Origin: an uncultured Flavobacteriaceae bacterium
GTDB lineage: Bacteria > Bacteroidota > Bacteroidia > Flavobacteriales > Flavobacteriaceae
Length of the DNA stretch: 64,000 bases
Reading direction: 5' to 3'
Assembly (NCBI GenBank): GCA_943789465.1
Contig: CALSUF010000002.1
Location: forward strand, 124,001-188,000
The position numbers and the translations under genes were made by a program. The notes under the pieces are model-generated. The model searched no databases and was not told where the DNA came from. It saw only the letters and a list, made by a program, of their open reading frames with translations. This document shows positions 18,661 to 27,303 of the stretch, in pieces. Numbering within the stretch: the first letter of the stretch is position 1; every line of letters starts with the position of its first letter.

Positions 18661-19026
18661 TTATTCAGCAAACCCTTCACTTTCCCATTGCATGATCAAA
18701 TCAATAGATGCTTGTGGTATTCGAGAGCCGCCAAGAGGCATGAAGCCACCTTCACCAGACTGTCTATTGATGCGGTCTATAAGATCTGTATTTTCAATAG
18801 AGCTTTTAACTTCACCAAATGTTGTTAAGGGCACTCCAGCACCATTGATTGCGGGATTGGAATGGCAAGCAACACAGTTGGAATCAAATATGGGTTTGAT
18901 CTGTTCTGTGTACGTAATAATTATCTCTGGATCGACCTGCTCAATTAGATCACTTTCACTTGCATTTGTACAAGAAAGTATCAAAAAAGTAGCCATAATT
19001 GTGAAAATAAATTGTGTGATTTTCAT
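18661..19026 (-). CDS. Cytochrome c-like lipoprotein with one haem site
   Basis: The 121-residue protein has a lipoprotein signal (FLILSC, Cys 19) and one haem c motif CVACH (51-55). A later Met (GGFMPLGGSRIP) could be the second iron ligand. It would carry one covalently bound haem in the periplasm or outer membrane. The 'PIFDSNCVACHSNPA' form is the common Bacteroidota single-haem lipoprotein found near redox or barrel proteins. It lies 102 bases upstream of the YceI gene on the same strand. Confidence 0.85.
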   Translation of the reverse strand: MKITQFIFTIMATFLILSCTNASESDLIEQVDPEIIITYTEQIKPIFDSNCVACHSNPAINGAGVPLTTFGEVKSSIENTDLIDRINRQSGEGGFMPLGGSRIPQASIDLIMQWESEGFAE

Positions 19027-19132
19027 ATCAAAATAGTGTTTTCTAGTTTCAAATTTAATTCTTTTTTGCTTAGAAATTATTTAATTCGATATTAATCTCT
19101 ATCTTTAGTCTTGTTTAACTGTAAATATGTTT

Positions 19133-19511
19133 ATGAGAAACAAATTAATAGTTGGTTTTATTGTATTTTTAGGGATCGTTATTGCTTATCAGCTATATGT
19201 ATCCTGATCACAGAACTATTAGCGAAGAAATTGTAAGTTTTAACGTACAAGCTGAGTCTATATTTAATGAATTTATTGATGATGCAACACAAGCAGAATC
19301 AAAGTATTTAGATCAAACCATTGTTGTTTCGGGGCTTATAACATCTGTGAACGTTGAAAATGTAACAATTAATAATAAAATTTATTGTCAATTTGAATCC
19401 TTAAATAATGATTTAAAAGTAAACGACTCTGTGGCTATAAAAGGTCGATGTATTGGATTTGATGATTTATTAGAAGAGATTAAACTCGATCAATGTAGTA
19501 TTATAAAATAA
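19133..19511 (+). CDS. OB-fold (tRNA_anti-like) membrane-anchored protein, frameshifted near 19188-19193
   Basis: From ATG at 19133 the frame encodes a membrane helix (LIVGFIVFLGIVIAYQL) but stops at 19205-19207. The next frame continues with YMYPDHRTISEE and an OB-fold domain (YLDQTIVVSGLITSV; VAIKGRCIGFDDLLEEIKLDQCSI), ending at 19511. Members of this family have the helix and OB fold in one chain, so one extra base near 19188-19193 is likely. A TTG start at 19182 would give only the OB part without an anchor. The function of the family is unknown. It is part of the YceI/cytochrome/DUF5777 group. Confidence 0.65.
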
Positions 19512-19514
19512 TTT

Positions 19515-20021
19515 ATGAAGTACCTATTACTTATTTTAACGTTCAATTTATCTTTCGCTCAAACGGATGTCTTTGACTGTGCACGCACAGGAACTGCCAA
19601 AGAAATGGAAGCCTTTTACACTAGTAATCCAGAATTAGTAGATGCATTGAATGACAGAGGAAGCTCTCCACTCACCTTAGCGGCTTATTATAACAATATT
19701 GAAGTTGCCAATTACTTAATAGACAAAGTGGACAACATCAACGGAAATAGTGACGATGGCACGCCTTTAATGGCTGCTGTGGTCAAAGGACATGTAGAAA
19801 TTGCCGAAGCTTTTGTACAAGCGGGAGCAGACCCTAACCTAACCGATGCAAACGGTGCCACTGCCTTGCACTATGCGGTTATGTTTAATAACCAACAACT
19901 AGCAACCCTACTAATGGAGGCTGGTGCAAGTGCTTTTATGAAAAACAATGTAGGTCAGTCGCCTTTAGATTTTGCAAAAATGCACAACGATAAAACATTA
20001 AACACCATTTTAAATAAATAA
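19515..20021 (+). CDS. Ankyrin-repeat periplasmic protein
   Basis: The 168-residue protein has a signal peptide (MKYLLLILTFNLSFAQ) and four ankyrin repeats, e.g. RGSSPLTLAAYYNNIEVANYL, DGTPLMAAVVKGHVEIAEAF, NGATALHYAVMFNNQQLATLL and GQSPLDFAKMHNDKTL (shortened in two places here). It is a protein-interaction scaffold, likely periplasmic. Small ankyrin proteins of this kind often sit beside oxidative-stress genes, but no partner is proven. It starts three bases after the OB-fold gene. Confidence 0.88.
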   Translation: MKYLLLILTFNLSFAQTDVFDCARTGTAKEMEAFYTSNPELVDALNDRGSSPLTLAAYYNNIEVANYLIDKVDNINGNSDDGTPLMAAVVKGHVEIAEAFVQAGADPNLTDANGATALHYAVMFNNQQLATLLMEAGASAFMKNNVGQSPLDFAKMHNDKTLNTILNK

Positions 20022-20038
20022 TTCTAAATACAAATACT

Positions 20039-20794
20039 ATGAAAAAAATTACTTTAATTCTTTCTTTATTAATCTCCGCTTATGGTTTCGCACAAAACAT
20101 TTCCACAGGTCAAGTAGCACTTTCATCACTGGCTATTCGGTGCAGTTCGATGTGAATGGTACAACTAGCTGGTTACCATGACGATGATTCTTCCTGAGCT
20201 GATTGGTTAGCGGTTGCTTTGGATGCAACTGGCATGGGAAGTATAAATAAAGATGTGATTGTCTATGATAGTTCTGGTCTTCAAGATCGATATTTGAATG
20301 GATAAGTGGCACCTCCACCTGATGGTGCTTCTAATCAAGATTGGTCACAATCAAGTAATACAGTAACCAGTGGCGTACGTACGGTTGTAGCGACTCGAGC
20401 ATCTAAATACAGGCGATGCTAAAGATTATGTATTTACGACCACAAAGCAACACAGCCCTTCCATTGCTTTGGGCTAAAGGCGCTGGTACTTTTGGTTACC
20501 ATGGTTGCTAAATAAAGGAGAGTACTCTTCTACATTGGTACTGCAGAGATTGCCGTAATGCCAGAATTTGATGTGTATCCAAATCCAGCTGATTTAGAAC
20601 TGAATGTTCAGTTTCCTACGAGCATACAAAAAGCAAACGTAGCGGTGTACAGTGTTTTAGGAACTTTGGTTTTTCAAGCTGAATTGGACCAATGGAACTC
20701 AAAAATCAATACGTCTGAGTGGAGTGCAGGAGTTTTTATTATGAACATTAGTACAGCAGATTTTTCTCAAACGAAACGTATTATCAAACAATAA
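20039..20794 (+). pseudogene. Decayed DOMON-like secreted protein with a T9SS type A sorting domain
   Basis: The gene begins with an intact signal peptide (MKKITLILSLLISAYGFAQ). The reading frame then breaks at least five times and has at least one in-frame stop. Pieces recoverable in different frames are YSVQFDVNGTT, DWLAVALDATGMGSINKD, DVIVYDSSGLQDRYLNG (followed by TAA), APPPDGASNQDWSQSSN, LNTGDAKDYVFTTT and LPLLWAKGAGTFGYHG. These fit a DOMON fold (haem or sugar binding). The last 78 residues (from 20558, MPEFDVYPNPADLELN to QTKRIIKQ) are an intact T9SS C-terminal sorting domain. The lesion density is much higher than in neighbouring genes, so real decay is more likely than sequencing noise alone. 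Confidence 0.8.
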
Positions 20795-20816
20795 CAACGC
20801 ATTTATTATAATTTAT

Positions 20817-20852
20817 AAAAACCATTAGATGCATTTCTAATGGTTTTTTTTT
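20817..20852 (+). terminator. Terminator after the T9SS pseudogene
   Basis: AAAAACCATTAGA (20817-20829) and TCTAATGGTTTTT (20836-20848) form a 13-bp perfect stem with a six-base loop and a T-run. It is intact even though the gene before it is decayed. Confidence 0.9.
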
Positions 20853-20863
20853 AACTTTAACCA

Positions 20864-21715
20864 ATGAAAAAATCTCTTACTTTCCTGTTTTTACTTTTTA
20901 GTGTGATTCTTTTTTCTCAAGAAGATTTATTGAGTGAAATTGATACAGACGACCAAGCTCCTGTTTATGCTTCTGCCGTATTTAAGGGGTTGAAAGTGAT
21001 TAATTTTGAATCCACTAAGTTGGTCGCTAAAGGAGGATTTAATTTTATTGTATCCCATCGATTTGGAACAGTTAAAAACGGTTTTGAAAATCTTTTTGGA
21101 TTGGATGAAGCCGTGACCCATTTGAACTTTGTGTATGGAATTTCTGATCATTTTAATGTAAGTGCTTCTAGAAGTTCTAATCAAAAAATTTATGAAGTTG
21201 CCACCAAGTTTAGATTGGCAAGACAAGAAGAAGGCAAAATGCCCTTCACTTTGGTTGGATATACTTCTGTTTTAGCAAATACGGCGCTTGATACAGACAA
21301 TTTGCCGAAGTTAGATTTTAAACACCGTTTGAGTTATGTGGCTCAGCTATTAATTTCTCGAAAAATAACAAATGAGTTATCGCTTATTGCCTCTCCTACA
21401 TTTTTTCATGATAATTATGTAATTGATGACACACAAAAAAATTCACAGTATGGTCTTGGTCTTGGTGGTCGTTATAAGTTAGGCAAACGTTGGTCTGTTA
21501 ATATGGAATATGGTATGCATTTAAACAGAAGTGCAACGTCCTTATACAACAATCCTTTTTCTATTGGAGTGGATTTAGAAACTGGAGGGCACATTTTTCA
21601 GTTGCATTTCACCAATTCTCAGTCTATGAATACCAACGGCGTTTTTGGGACTAGTACAGGAGATTGGGGGGATAGCGACGTGTATTTTGGGTTCAACTTA
21701 GCGCGCTCGTTTTAA
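20864..21715 (+). CDS. DUF5777 outer-membrane beta-barrel protein
   Basis: The 283-residue protein has a signal peptide (FLFLLFSVILFSQ) and a barrel that ends in an aromatic residue (GFNLARSF), typical of outer-membrane insertion. Motifs such as AVFKGLKVINFESTK, VSHRFGTVKNGFENLFGLD and DFKHRLSYVAQLLISRKI fit DUF5777. These proteins are found near YceI and cytochrome c-like genes in Bacteroidota, as here. The role is unknown. Confidence 0.85.
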   Translation: MKKSLTFLFLLFSVILFSQEDLLSEIDTDDQAPVYASAVFKGLKVINFESTKLVAKGGFNFIVSHRFGTVKNGFENLFGLDEAVTHLNFVYGISDHFNVSASRSSNQKIYEVATKFRLARQEEGKMPFTLVGYTSVLANTALDTDNLPKLDFKHRLSYVAQLLISRKITNELSLIASPTFFHDNYVIDDTQKNSQYGLGLGGRYKLGKRWSVNMEYGMHLNRSATSLYNNPFSIGVDLETGGHIFQLHFTNSQSMNTNGVFGTSTGDWGDSDVYFGFNLARSF

Positions 21716-21729
21716 TAGATAATTAAGAG

Positions 21730-22929
21730 CTATTGATCGAAATCTATTTTAGTTTCAATTTTTGGTATCTCTCGCAGTTGCATTTCGTTTTGAAGCTTGT
21801 CCACTTGTTCTTTTAAATCCTTGGTTAAAATCTGTTTATTTCGTTTTTCCATGGGAGGATTTAACTTTTCCGCATTTTCAAACTTGATGACATTTTCTAG
21901 AATTTCTCTTGGGAGTTGTGTCCCAGCTTTGCTTAAAGTATCTAAAAACTCACGTGCAAAAAATTCATCAATTTGAATACGCCTTTTAGTTGTATGCGCA
22001 AATTTACCAATAATTCTACAAACATTATCGCGGTCTTCAGGACTTAGTTTGTCTGCAAATTCATATTCCTCTATTTTCTTTAAACTTAAAATAATAGGCT
22101 CCAAGGCATCTTTGGTAATAATATACACGTTATAATCGCCTATATTATAATGAAACTGATCAATCACATCCAAAGTGTTAGATGGGATCACTAAGAAAAG
22201 ATCATTTTTAACATTATCATGTTTCGCGTATTTTTTTAAACTTTCGGTCTGTAATTTGATGTATTTTGGAAAATTTGTTAAGTCGTCATTCGCTGGGCTT
22301 TTTGCATCAAAAACAACCAATTGATCCATAATTTCAATGGAATTGTCAGGTTTATTTCTAGGGTGCGGAAAGTTTTCTTGACTGATGTAAGTAATAATGT
22401 TGTTTCTACATATTTGTTGAATGTGATTTTCAACATCCTTTTCGTGTTCAGACCATTTTAACTTCATTTTATGTATGTGGTCTTCCTTTTCCTTAACACG
22501 ATCATCATTGAGTCGTTGTTTTTCTTTTTCTAAAGATTGTTGAAGGGTCACTGCTGCTGCTATATTTTTATTAGACTCTAGTTGTCTGCCTTCTTCTGCT
22601 TTTTGTAGTGAAATTGTTTCCCCTTTCAGGTTATTTCGCTCAATTTCAAGGCGTTTGATGCCTTCTTCTAGTTTTGCTTTTTCAATTTTTAGTTGTTCGA
22701 AAGCTTCTGTTTTTGCTGAAGCTATCTCCAACTGCTTCTTGAAATTAGAAAGATGCGTATCCTTTTCAATACCTTCATTTTCTAACTGCGATATTCGAGC
22801 CTCTTTCTGTTCTATTTGCAACTCTAATTGTTGTTCTACTTGTTGTTGCAAATCGGTATTAGGTCGTTTTAAATACATAGCTAACACAACAAAGCCAATC
22901 ACAATACAAGCTAGAATTATAAATTCCAT
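21730..22929 (-). CDS. Membrane-anchored coiled-coil protein with an RmuC-like nuclease-fold domain (tentative)
   Basis: The 399-residue protein has one N-terminal membrane helix (FIILACIVIGFVVLAMYL), then a long coiled coil (about 25-170) rich in Glu, Gln and Lys. A globular part from about 185 to 350 follows, and then a second short coil. The order helix, coil, alpha/beta domain matches RmuC. The segment 'DNSIEIMDQLVVFDAKSP' has the spacing of a PD-(D/E)xK nuclease active site (Asp/Glu then D-x-K). RmuC limits recombination at inverted repeats in E. coli. The sequence is distant from classic RmuC, so the family call is uncertain. Confidence 0.5.
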   Translation of the reverse strand: MEFIILACIVIGFVVLAMYLKRPNTDLQQQVEQQLELQIEQKEARISQLENEGIEKDTHLSNFKKQLEIASAKTEAFEQLKIEKAKLEEGIKRLEIERNNLKGETISLQKAEEGRQLESNKNIAAAVTLQQSLEKEKQRLNDDRVKEKEDHIHKMKLKWSEHEKDVENHIQQICRNNIITYISQENFPHPRNKPDNSIEIMDQLVVFDAKSPANDDLTNFPKYIKLQTESLKKYAKHDNVKNDLFLVIPSNTLDVIDQFHYNIGDYNVYIITKDALEPIILSLKKIEEYEFADKLSPEDRDNVCRIIGKFAHTTKRRIQIDEFFAREFLDTLSKAGTQLPREILENVIKFENAEKLNPPMEKRNKQILTKDLKEQVDKLQNEMQLREIPKIETKIDFDQ

Positions 22930-22995
22930 AATAGATAAGTTAAACCTTATTAATAAAGGTGTTTGGTTAAAAGAAACATTAAAGAGTTAAATTTC

Positions 22996-23511
22996 TTAGG
23001 CTAAATTAAGATATTTTTTCTGAACATAATTAAAGCCAAGAATCATCACACCAGAATAAAAGAAATCTCCTAAAAGAGAATTTCTAAAAAATGGAATTGC
23101 TAATGTGTAACACTCTATCAAACCAGTCCAACTTTTAGGATATGAAAGAATCCATACACCAAAATTAGTAATGATAAAAAAACCAATGCTGCTCAACAGA
23201 ATTGTGAATACGCTTGGTTTTTTGGTTTGTGTTCCAATAAAACTGACCAGTAAAAAAGCGGCATACACAAAAATTGAAATGGAATGAAATCCTAAAAAGA
23301 GATCGGACAACACCATGATAAATAGAGGAACTAAATATGCCATGGATTTATTTGTAAAATACAGTCCGCCAAAAAGAGCAATAGCGGTAATGGGGGTGAA
23401 ATTTGGAAGGTGCGGAAGCAGTCTAAATAAAACGGCTACAAGCATAAATACAATTATAAATAATTGTTTTTTAGATAAGTAGGTATTTAACATAAGAATT
23501 AGTTTCTTCAA
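22996..23511 (-). CDS. DUF6580 membrane protein, possible cobalamin-related transporter component
   Basis: The 171-residue protein has about five membrane helices. Conserved features are FRLLPHLPNFTPITAIALFGG in two parts, and the late NSLLGDFFYSGVMILGF. This fits the DUF6580 putative transport family. It is divergent from a cobalamin-riboswitch-controlled BtuB-like receptor with 325 bases between, which supports a link to B12 or a related cofactor. Whether it acts as a substrate-binding membrane component is inference. Confidence 0.7.
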   Translation of the reverse strand: MKKLILMLNTYLSKKQLFIIVFMLVAVLFRLLPHLPNFTPITAIALFGGLYFTNKSMAYLVPLFIMVLSDLFLGFHSISIFVYAAFLLVSFIGTQTKKPSVFTILLSSIGFFIITNFGVWILSYPKSWTGLIECYTLAIPFFRNSLLGDFFYSGVMILGFNYVQKKYLNLA

Positions 23512-23558
23512 AAATAATAATATTTCAATTAATCCCGTCTATATGTATCTAAATTTTT

Positions 23559-23566
23559 TACATTTG
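23559..23566 (+). promoter_or_regulatory. -7 box of the cobalamin riboswitch transcript
   Basis: TACATTTG fits TAnnTTTG exactly and lies about 45 bases before the first conserved riboswitch bases. A clear TTG at the -33 position is not seen. Confidence 0.45.
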
Positions 23567-23589
23567 ACCTGAATTTTGGTTTGGATATT

Positions 23590-23765
23590 TGATTTACGAA
23601 TATTCAATTAAAAGGGAATCTGGTTTAATTCCAGAGCTGTTCCCGCAACTGTATACTTAGTTTTGCTTTCGCAAAATGCTTTTGATTCTCATCTTTGTCA
23701 CTGGAAATTTCTGGGAAGACCTATCAAAAGACGTAAGCCAGGAGACCTGCCTAATTCAAAAAACA
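23590..23765 (+). promoter_or_regulatory. Cobalamin (adenosylcobalamin-type) riboswitch
   Basis: The conserved parts appear in the right order. GGGAATCTGGT is at 23614-23624, then ATTCCAGAGCTGTTCCCGC, then a variable hairpin TTTTGC-TTTC-GCAAAA at about 23661-23676, then GTCACTGG, TGGGAAGACC and finally the B12 box AGCCAGGAGACCTGCC (23736-23751). It lies in front of a BtuB-like receptor on the same strand. A further hairpin AAACTT/AAGTTT around 'TCGGGATAG' (about 23771-23792) may be the expression platform. When cobalamin binds, such RNAs turn down the receptor gene. This is a family-level fact; the direction of control was not tested here. Confidence 0.93.
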
Positions 23766-23836
23766 ATGTTAAACTTTCGGGATAGAAGTTTTCATACCAC
23801 AAAGTATGCCTTATAATCTCGAGTAATTAAATTTAA

Positions 23837-25684
23837 ATGACCTACAAATCCTACGCATTAATTGCACTTTTCCTATGCGCCCACACTCAAATGATCTCTC
23901 AAACTATTACGCAGGAATCACTTGATGAAGTGGTGGTATCCGATTCGCGTTTTGAATTAAAACGTGAAAATTCTGGTAAAACCGTAATTAAAATTTCTAA
24001 ACAAGAAATTGAAAATAATCAAGGACGTACCATATCAGAACTCATCAACACTAAAAGCGGTATTGAAATTAATGGCAGTCGAAGCAATGCTGGACAAAAT
24101 TTGGGCGTCTATGTTCGTGGTGGGCGCAACCGTCAAGTTTTGGTCTTGATAGATGGTATTCAAGTGAATGATCCTTCTGAGCTATCTGGAGGATATGATT
24201 TACGATTGTTAAACCTCAATCAAATTGAATCTATAGAAATCATAAAAGGGGCTGCAAGTACGCTGTATGGAAGTGGTGCCGCTACTGCTGTTGTCAATAT
24301 TATTACCAAAGCTGCGAGTACAAAAAAAATAAGTACTATTTTTTTATCGAGCATCGGAACAAATCAAACAGAATCGGATCAAAATTATAATATAGCAGAT
24401 TTTAGTAACAGTGTTTCTTTAAGTGGTACACTCAATAAGTTCACATACCGTACTGCTTTTAACAACCAATTTTCTGATGGTTTATCAGCTGCAATTAGTG
24501 ATGCCAATGAAAAAGATGCGTATTCAAAATATGGAGTAGATGCAAACTTGGGTTATAAATTCAATACTGCTTTTTCAATAAACATTTATGGGAATTATAC
24601 AGATACCAAATCTAATATTGATGGTTATGATGCAAATTTTAATTTTGTAGATACTGCCGATACGTTTAATAGTAAACAATCTCGTGTAGGGGTATCATCA
24701 AATTTCAAATATAATAAAGGTAGTGTCAACTTAAATGCGGCTTACAGTGAATATGACAGAGCATTTGTTTCTGATTTTCCATCCCAGTATAAGTCTAAAA
24801 ATTTCATATTAGATGTTTATAATAAATATGTATTTGACGATACATTTTACACCATTATTGGACTTAATGTTATTGAAAACGAAGCCACATTTACTAGAGA
24901 TGAAACCTTTAATATTTTAGATCCTTATGCGAACTTTGTCTATGTTTCAGATTTTGGTTTTCACATGAATGCTGGAGTCCGTTTAGATAATCACAACGCC
25001 TACGGATCTCATTTTGTATACAATTTAAACCCATCTTTTACGCTTAAATCTAATAAGGGATATACAAAGATTTTTGGTTCTTATAGCACTTCTTTTATAA
25101 CCCCTTCCTTATCTAATTTGTTTGGCGATTTTGGTGCAAACCCTAACTTAAAGCCAGAAGAAAATTTAACTATTGAAGCTGGGATTGAGTGGAAGTTAAA
25201 TGATAACTTCAGAATCTCTGGATTATTTTTTGGTAGAGAAGAAGAAAACACTGTTTTATGGATTGATGGCGGATATCTAAATGCTGCTGATGTATTGCAC
25301 GCAAGAGGCGTTGAAATTGAGTTTCAGGCAACCCTTTTAGAAAAAGTTTCTGTTGAAACCAACTATACTTTTGTAGAGTATAAAGAAGCTTTGGCGCGTA
25401 GAATTCCAAAACACAAAGCGAATGTTCAGTTGGGGTATCAAATTTCTAAAAGTACGTTTGGATCGGTTTCTTATCAATACACCCATCAAAGATTTGAAAA
25501 TAGCTTTGTACCTCTTTTAGATAGTTTTAGCTTGTTCAATATCTATGTGAGTCATACTGCTTTACATAACAAGCTGACATTTTTTGGAGGTCTTGATAAC
25601 ATCTTAAATGAATCTTATGAAGACATTCCTGGTTATGCAACCAAAGGACGTAATGTGAGATTAGGTTTTAAACTCAATCTTTAA
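23837..25684 (+). CDS. TonB-dependent receptor, BtuB-like (vitamin B12 uptake)
   Basis: The 615-residue protein has a signal peptide, a TonB-box-like start (ESLDEVVVSDSR), a plug domain (about 40-155; GVYVRGGRNRQVLVLIDGIQV, LYGSGAATAVVNIITK) and a 22-strand barrel ending GRNVRLGFKLNL. Its length matches BtuB (about 600 residues) and it is clearly shorter than SusC-type receptors. The cobalamin riboswitch directly upstream strongly supports a role in cobalamin uptake across the outer membrane. It would use energy from TonB-ExbBD, whose genes are not in this window. It converges on the S41 peptidase gene with eight bases between. Confidence 0.93.
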   Translation: MTYKSYALIALFLCAHTQMISQTITQESLDEVVVSDSRFELKRENSGKTVIKISKQEIENNQGRTISELINTKSGIEINGSRSNAGQNLGVYVRGGRNRQVLVLIDGIQVNDPSELSGGYDLRLLNLNQIESIEIIKGAASTLYGSGAATAVVNIITKAASTKKISTIFLSSIGTNQTESDQNYNIADFSNSVSLSGTLNKFTYRTAFNNQFSDGLSAAISDANEKDAYSKYGVDANLGYKFNTAFSINIYGNYTDTKSNIDGYDANFNFVDTADTFNSKQSRVGVSSNFKYNKGSVNLNAAYSEYDRAFVSDFPSQYKSKNFILDVYNKYVFDDTFYTIIGLNVIENEATFTRDETFNILDPYANFVYVSDFGFHMNAGVRLDNHNAYGSHFVYNLNPSFTLKSNKGYTKIFGSYSTSFITPSLSNLFGDFGANPNLKPEENLTIEAGIEWKLNDNFRISGLFFGREEENTVLWIDGGYLNAADVLHARGVEIEFQATLLEKVSVETNYTFVEYKEALARRIPKHKANVQLGYQISKSTFGSVSYQYTHQRFENSFVPLLDSFSLFNIYVSHTALHNKLTFFGGLDNILNESYEDIPGYATKGRNVRLGFKLNL

Positions 25685-25692
25685 AAGATAAA

Positions 25693-27099
25693 CTAATCAA
25701 TATACATTTCTTGAGAATGCGGTTCAAAAGAATTTGAATCTAGGATAGGAGTGGAGCCATAAATGTCAAATGCGAGTCTTCCAGTTTGAGTTGCAGCGAG
25801 GGCAGCCGCAAGTAAAGGTTCATTTACATCTCCTAAAACGCCATAATTAGAAACGTTTTCTTTTACTTCAATAGTTGGTATCAGACCCGAAGAAGGTACC
25901 ACCTGATTATCTTTATTTACAGTGATAGCTACCAACGGTTGTAGCGCATATAGATGCCCTGGATTGGCGCCTTGTCTTTGAAAGTTGGGAGAATCATAAA
26001 GCGTTATCGATGCTTGAGATTTTCCAACAGTTTCAGTGCCAATTTGAACCACTTCTATATATGATTTTAGGCTGTTTATAATCATTTCACTAGCGGATGC
26101 CGAACTCCCAGTAGCTATGACATAGACCTTGTTCAGACCGACTGAGTTAATGGAATTTCCTTCCGATAAAGTGCTTCTAAAATTATAATCTGTATTATTA
26201 CTCTGTAAATCACTATTGTACTGTAATTTGGCAAATACTCCATTGGAAAGCCCTGTGATCATACTCCCTAAAGTGGCTGCAGAATTTACACTTCCTCCAG
26301 GATTATAGCGCAAGTCCAATATCAAACTTTGAATATTTTGTGCTTGAAATTCTCCAAAAGCAGCATTTAGTTGTGCATCATAATCAGAAACAAATCCGTT
26401 ATACATTATATAGCCTACCTTTTCATTGTTTGAAGTAATAACTTCTGTTTTGAAAATTGGGTTTTCAGAATAAACAGTTTTGGTAAGTGCTATTGTTTCA
26501 GTACCATCGATAACACTGTCGTCTTCTGGGGTATCTGTTCCGTTAGTATTGTAAGTTGCTAAGTGAAGGGTGTAAGTTTCACTATTTAAAAGCGAACGAA
26601 GATTATCTTCTGTAAGTGCTATTCCATCAATTTTATTAAAAACTTGACCTCTGGTCAAAGTTGTTGTACTCGCATTGCTGTTTGGTTGTATCAATCGAAC
26701 AATTCCATACACATCACTAGTACTTCCAGGGGTGTAATAGAAATTAAATTCAGCGCCACTGGTCTTGGTAACCCCGCTAAATTGTTGTTCGAGTGCGATG
26801 TAATCATTCGTAATCCTACTAAAACGATCGACGTTTTCTCGCTCATAAATTAAACTTTCAAACAAACTTTCAGGACTTTCATAGTTGTTCAAAAAGCTTT
26901 GATAATCACTATTTGTCGCAAAACGATCGTTGGCCAAGTTGGGACTATCATCTTTATAGAGATAGGCGAAATTTAGAGCCTTCCATACAAAATTTTTAAT
27001 ATCTGTAGTTCCTGAAATGGAATCATCATCATCTTCAAAACAGCTAAAATTGAGGCTCAAAACAAAAGTAAGAAGTACTAATTTAAAAATTGATTTCAT
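25693..27099 (-). CDS. S41 family (C-terminal processing type) peptidase lipoprotein
   Basis: The 468-residue protein has a lipoprotein signal (LSLNFSC, Cys 20), a PDZ-like region (about 150-200) and an S41 catalytic domain. The likely nucleophile Ser is in TGSSASASEMI and the general-base Lys is in TVGKSQAS, about 25 residues later, as in the tail-specific proteases. LILDLRYNPGGSVNS is the usual S41 core. It would cleave unfolded or tagged proteins in the periplasm or at the outer membrane. The substrate is not known. Confidence 0.9.
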   Translation of the reverse strand: MKSIFKLVLLTFVLSLNFSCFEDDDDSISGTTDIKNFVWKALNFAYLYKDDSPNLANDRFATNSDYQSFLNNYESPESLFESLIYERENVDRFSRITNDYIALEQQFSGVTKTSGAEFNFYYTPGSTSDVYGIVRLIQPNSNASTTTLTRGQVFNKIDGIALTEDNLRSLLNSETYTLHLATYNTNGTDTPEDDSVIDGTETIALTKTVYSENPIFKTEVITSNNEKVGYIMYNGFVSDYDAQLNAAFGEFQAQNIQSLILDLRYNPGGSVNSAATLGSMITGLSNGVFAKLQYNSDLQSNNTDYNFRSTLSEGNSINSVGLNKVYVIATGSSASASEMIINSLKSYIEVVQIGTETVGKSQASITLYDSPNFQRQGANPGHLYALQPLVAITVNKDNQVVPSSGLIPTIEVKENVSNYGVLGDVNEPLLAAALAATQTGRLAFDIYGSTPILDSNSFEPHSQEMYID

Positions 27100-27303
27100 G
27101 TGTGTTAGGTTTAGGTCGTTTTTTTGTCTGCTAAAACAACTTTTATGAATGCGTTTAAAATGGGTATTTTATAAGGTCTTTTTTTATAACTTTGAAACTT
27201 AGAGGACTAATTTAAGCTAATTATTAGAAAACAAAAATTATTTCACATTCTTGTAACAAAATAATACACCAGTCGTCTTAAATTTGTAACCTCCCAACTT
27301 TAA

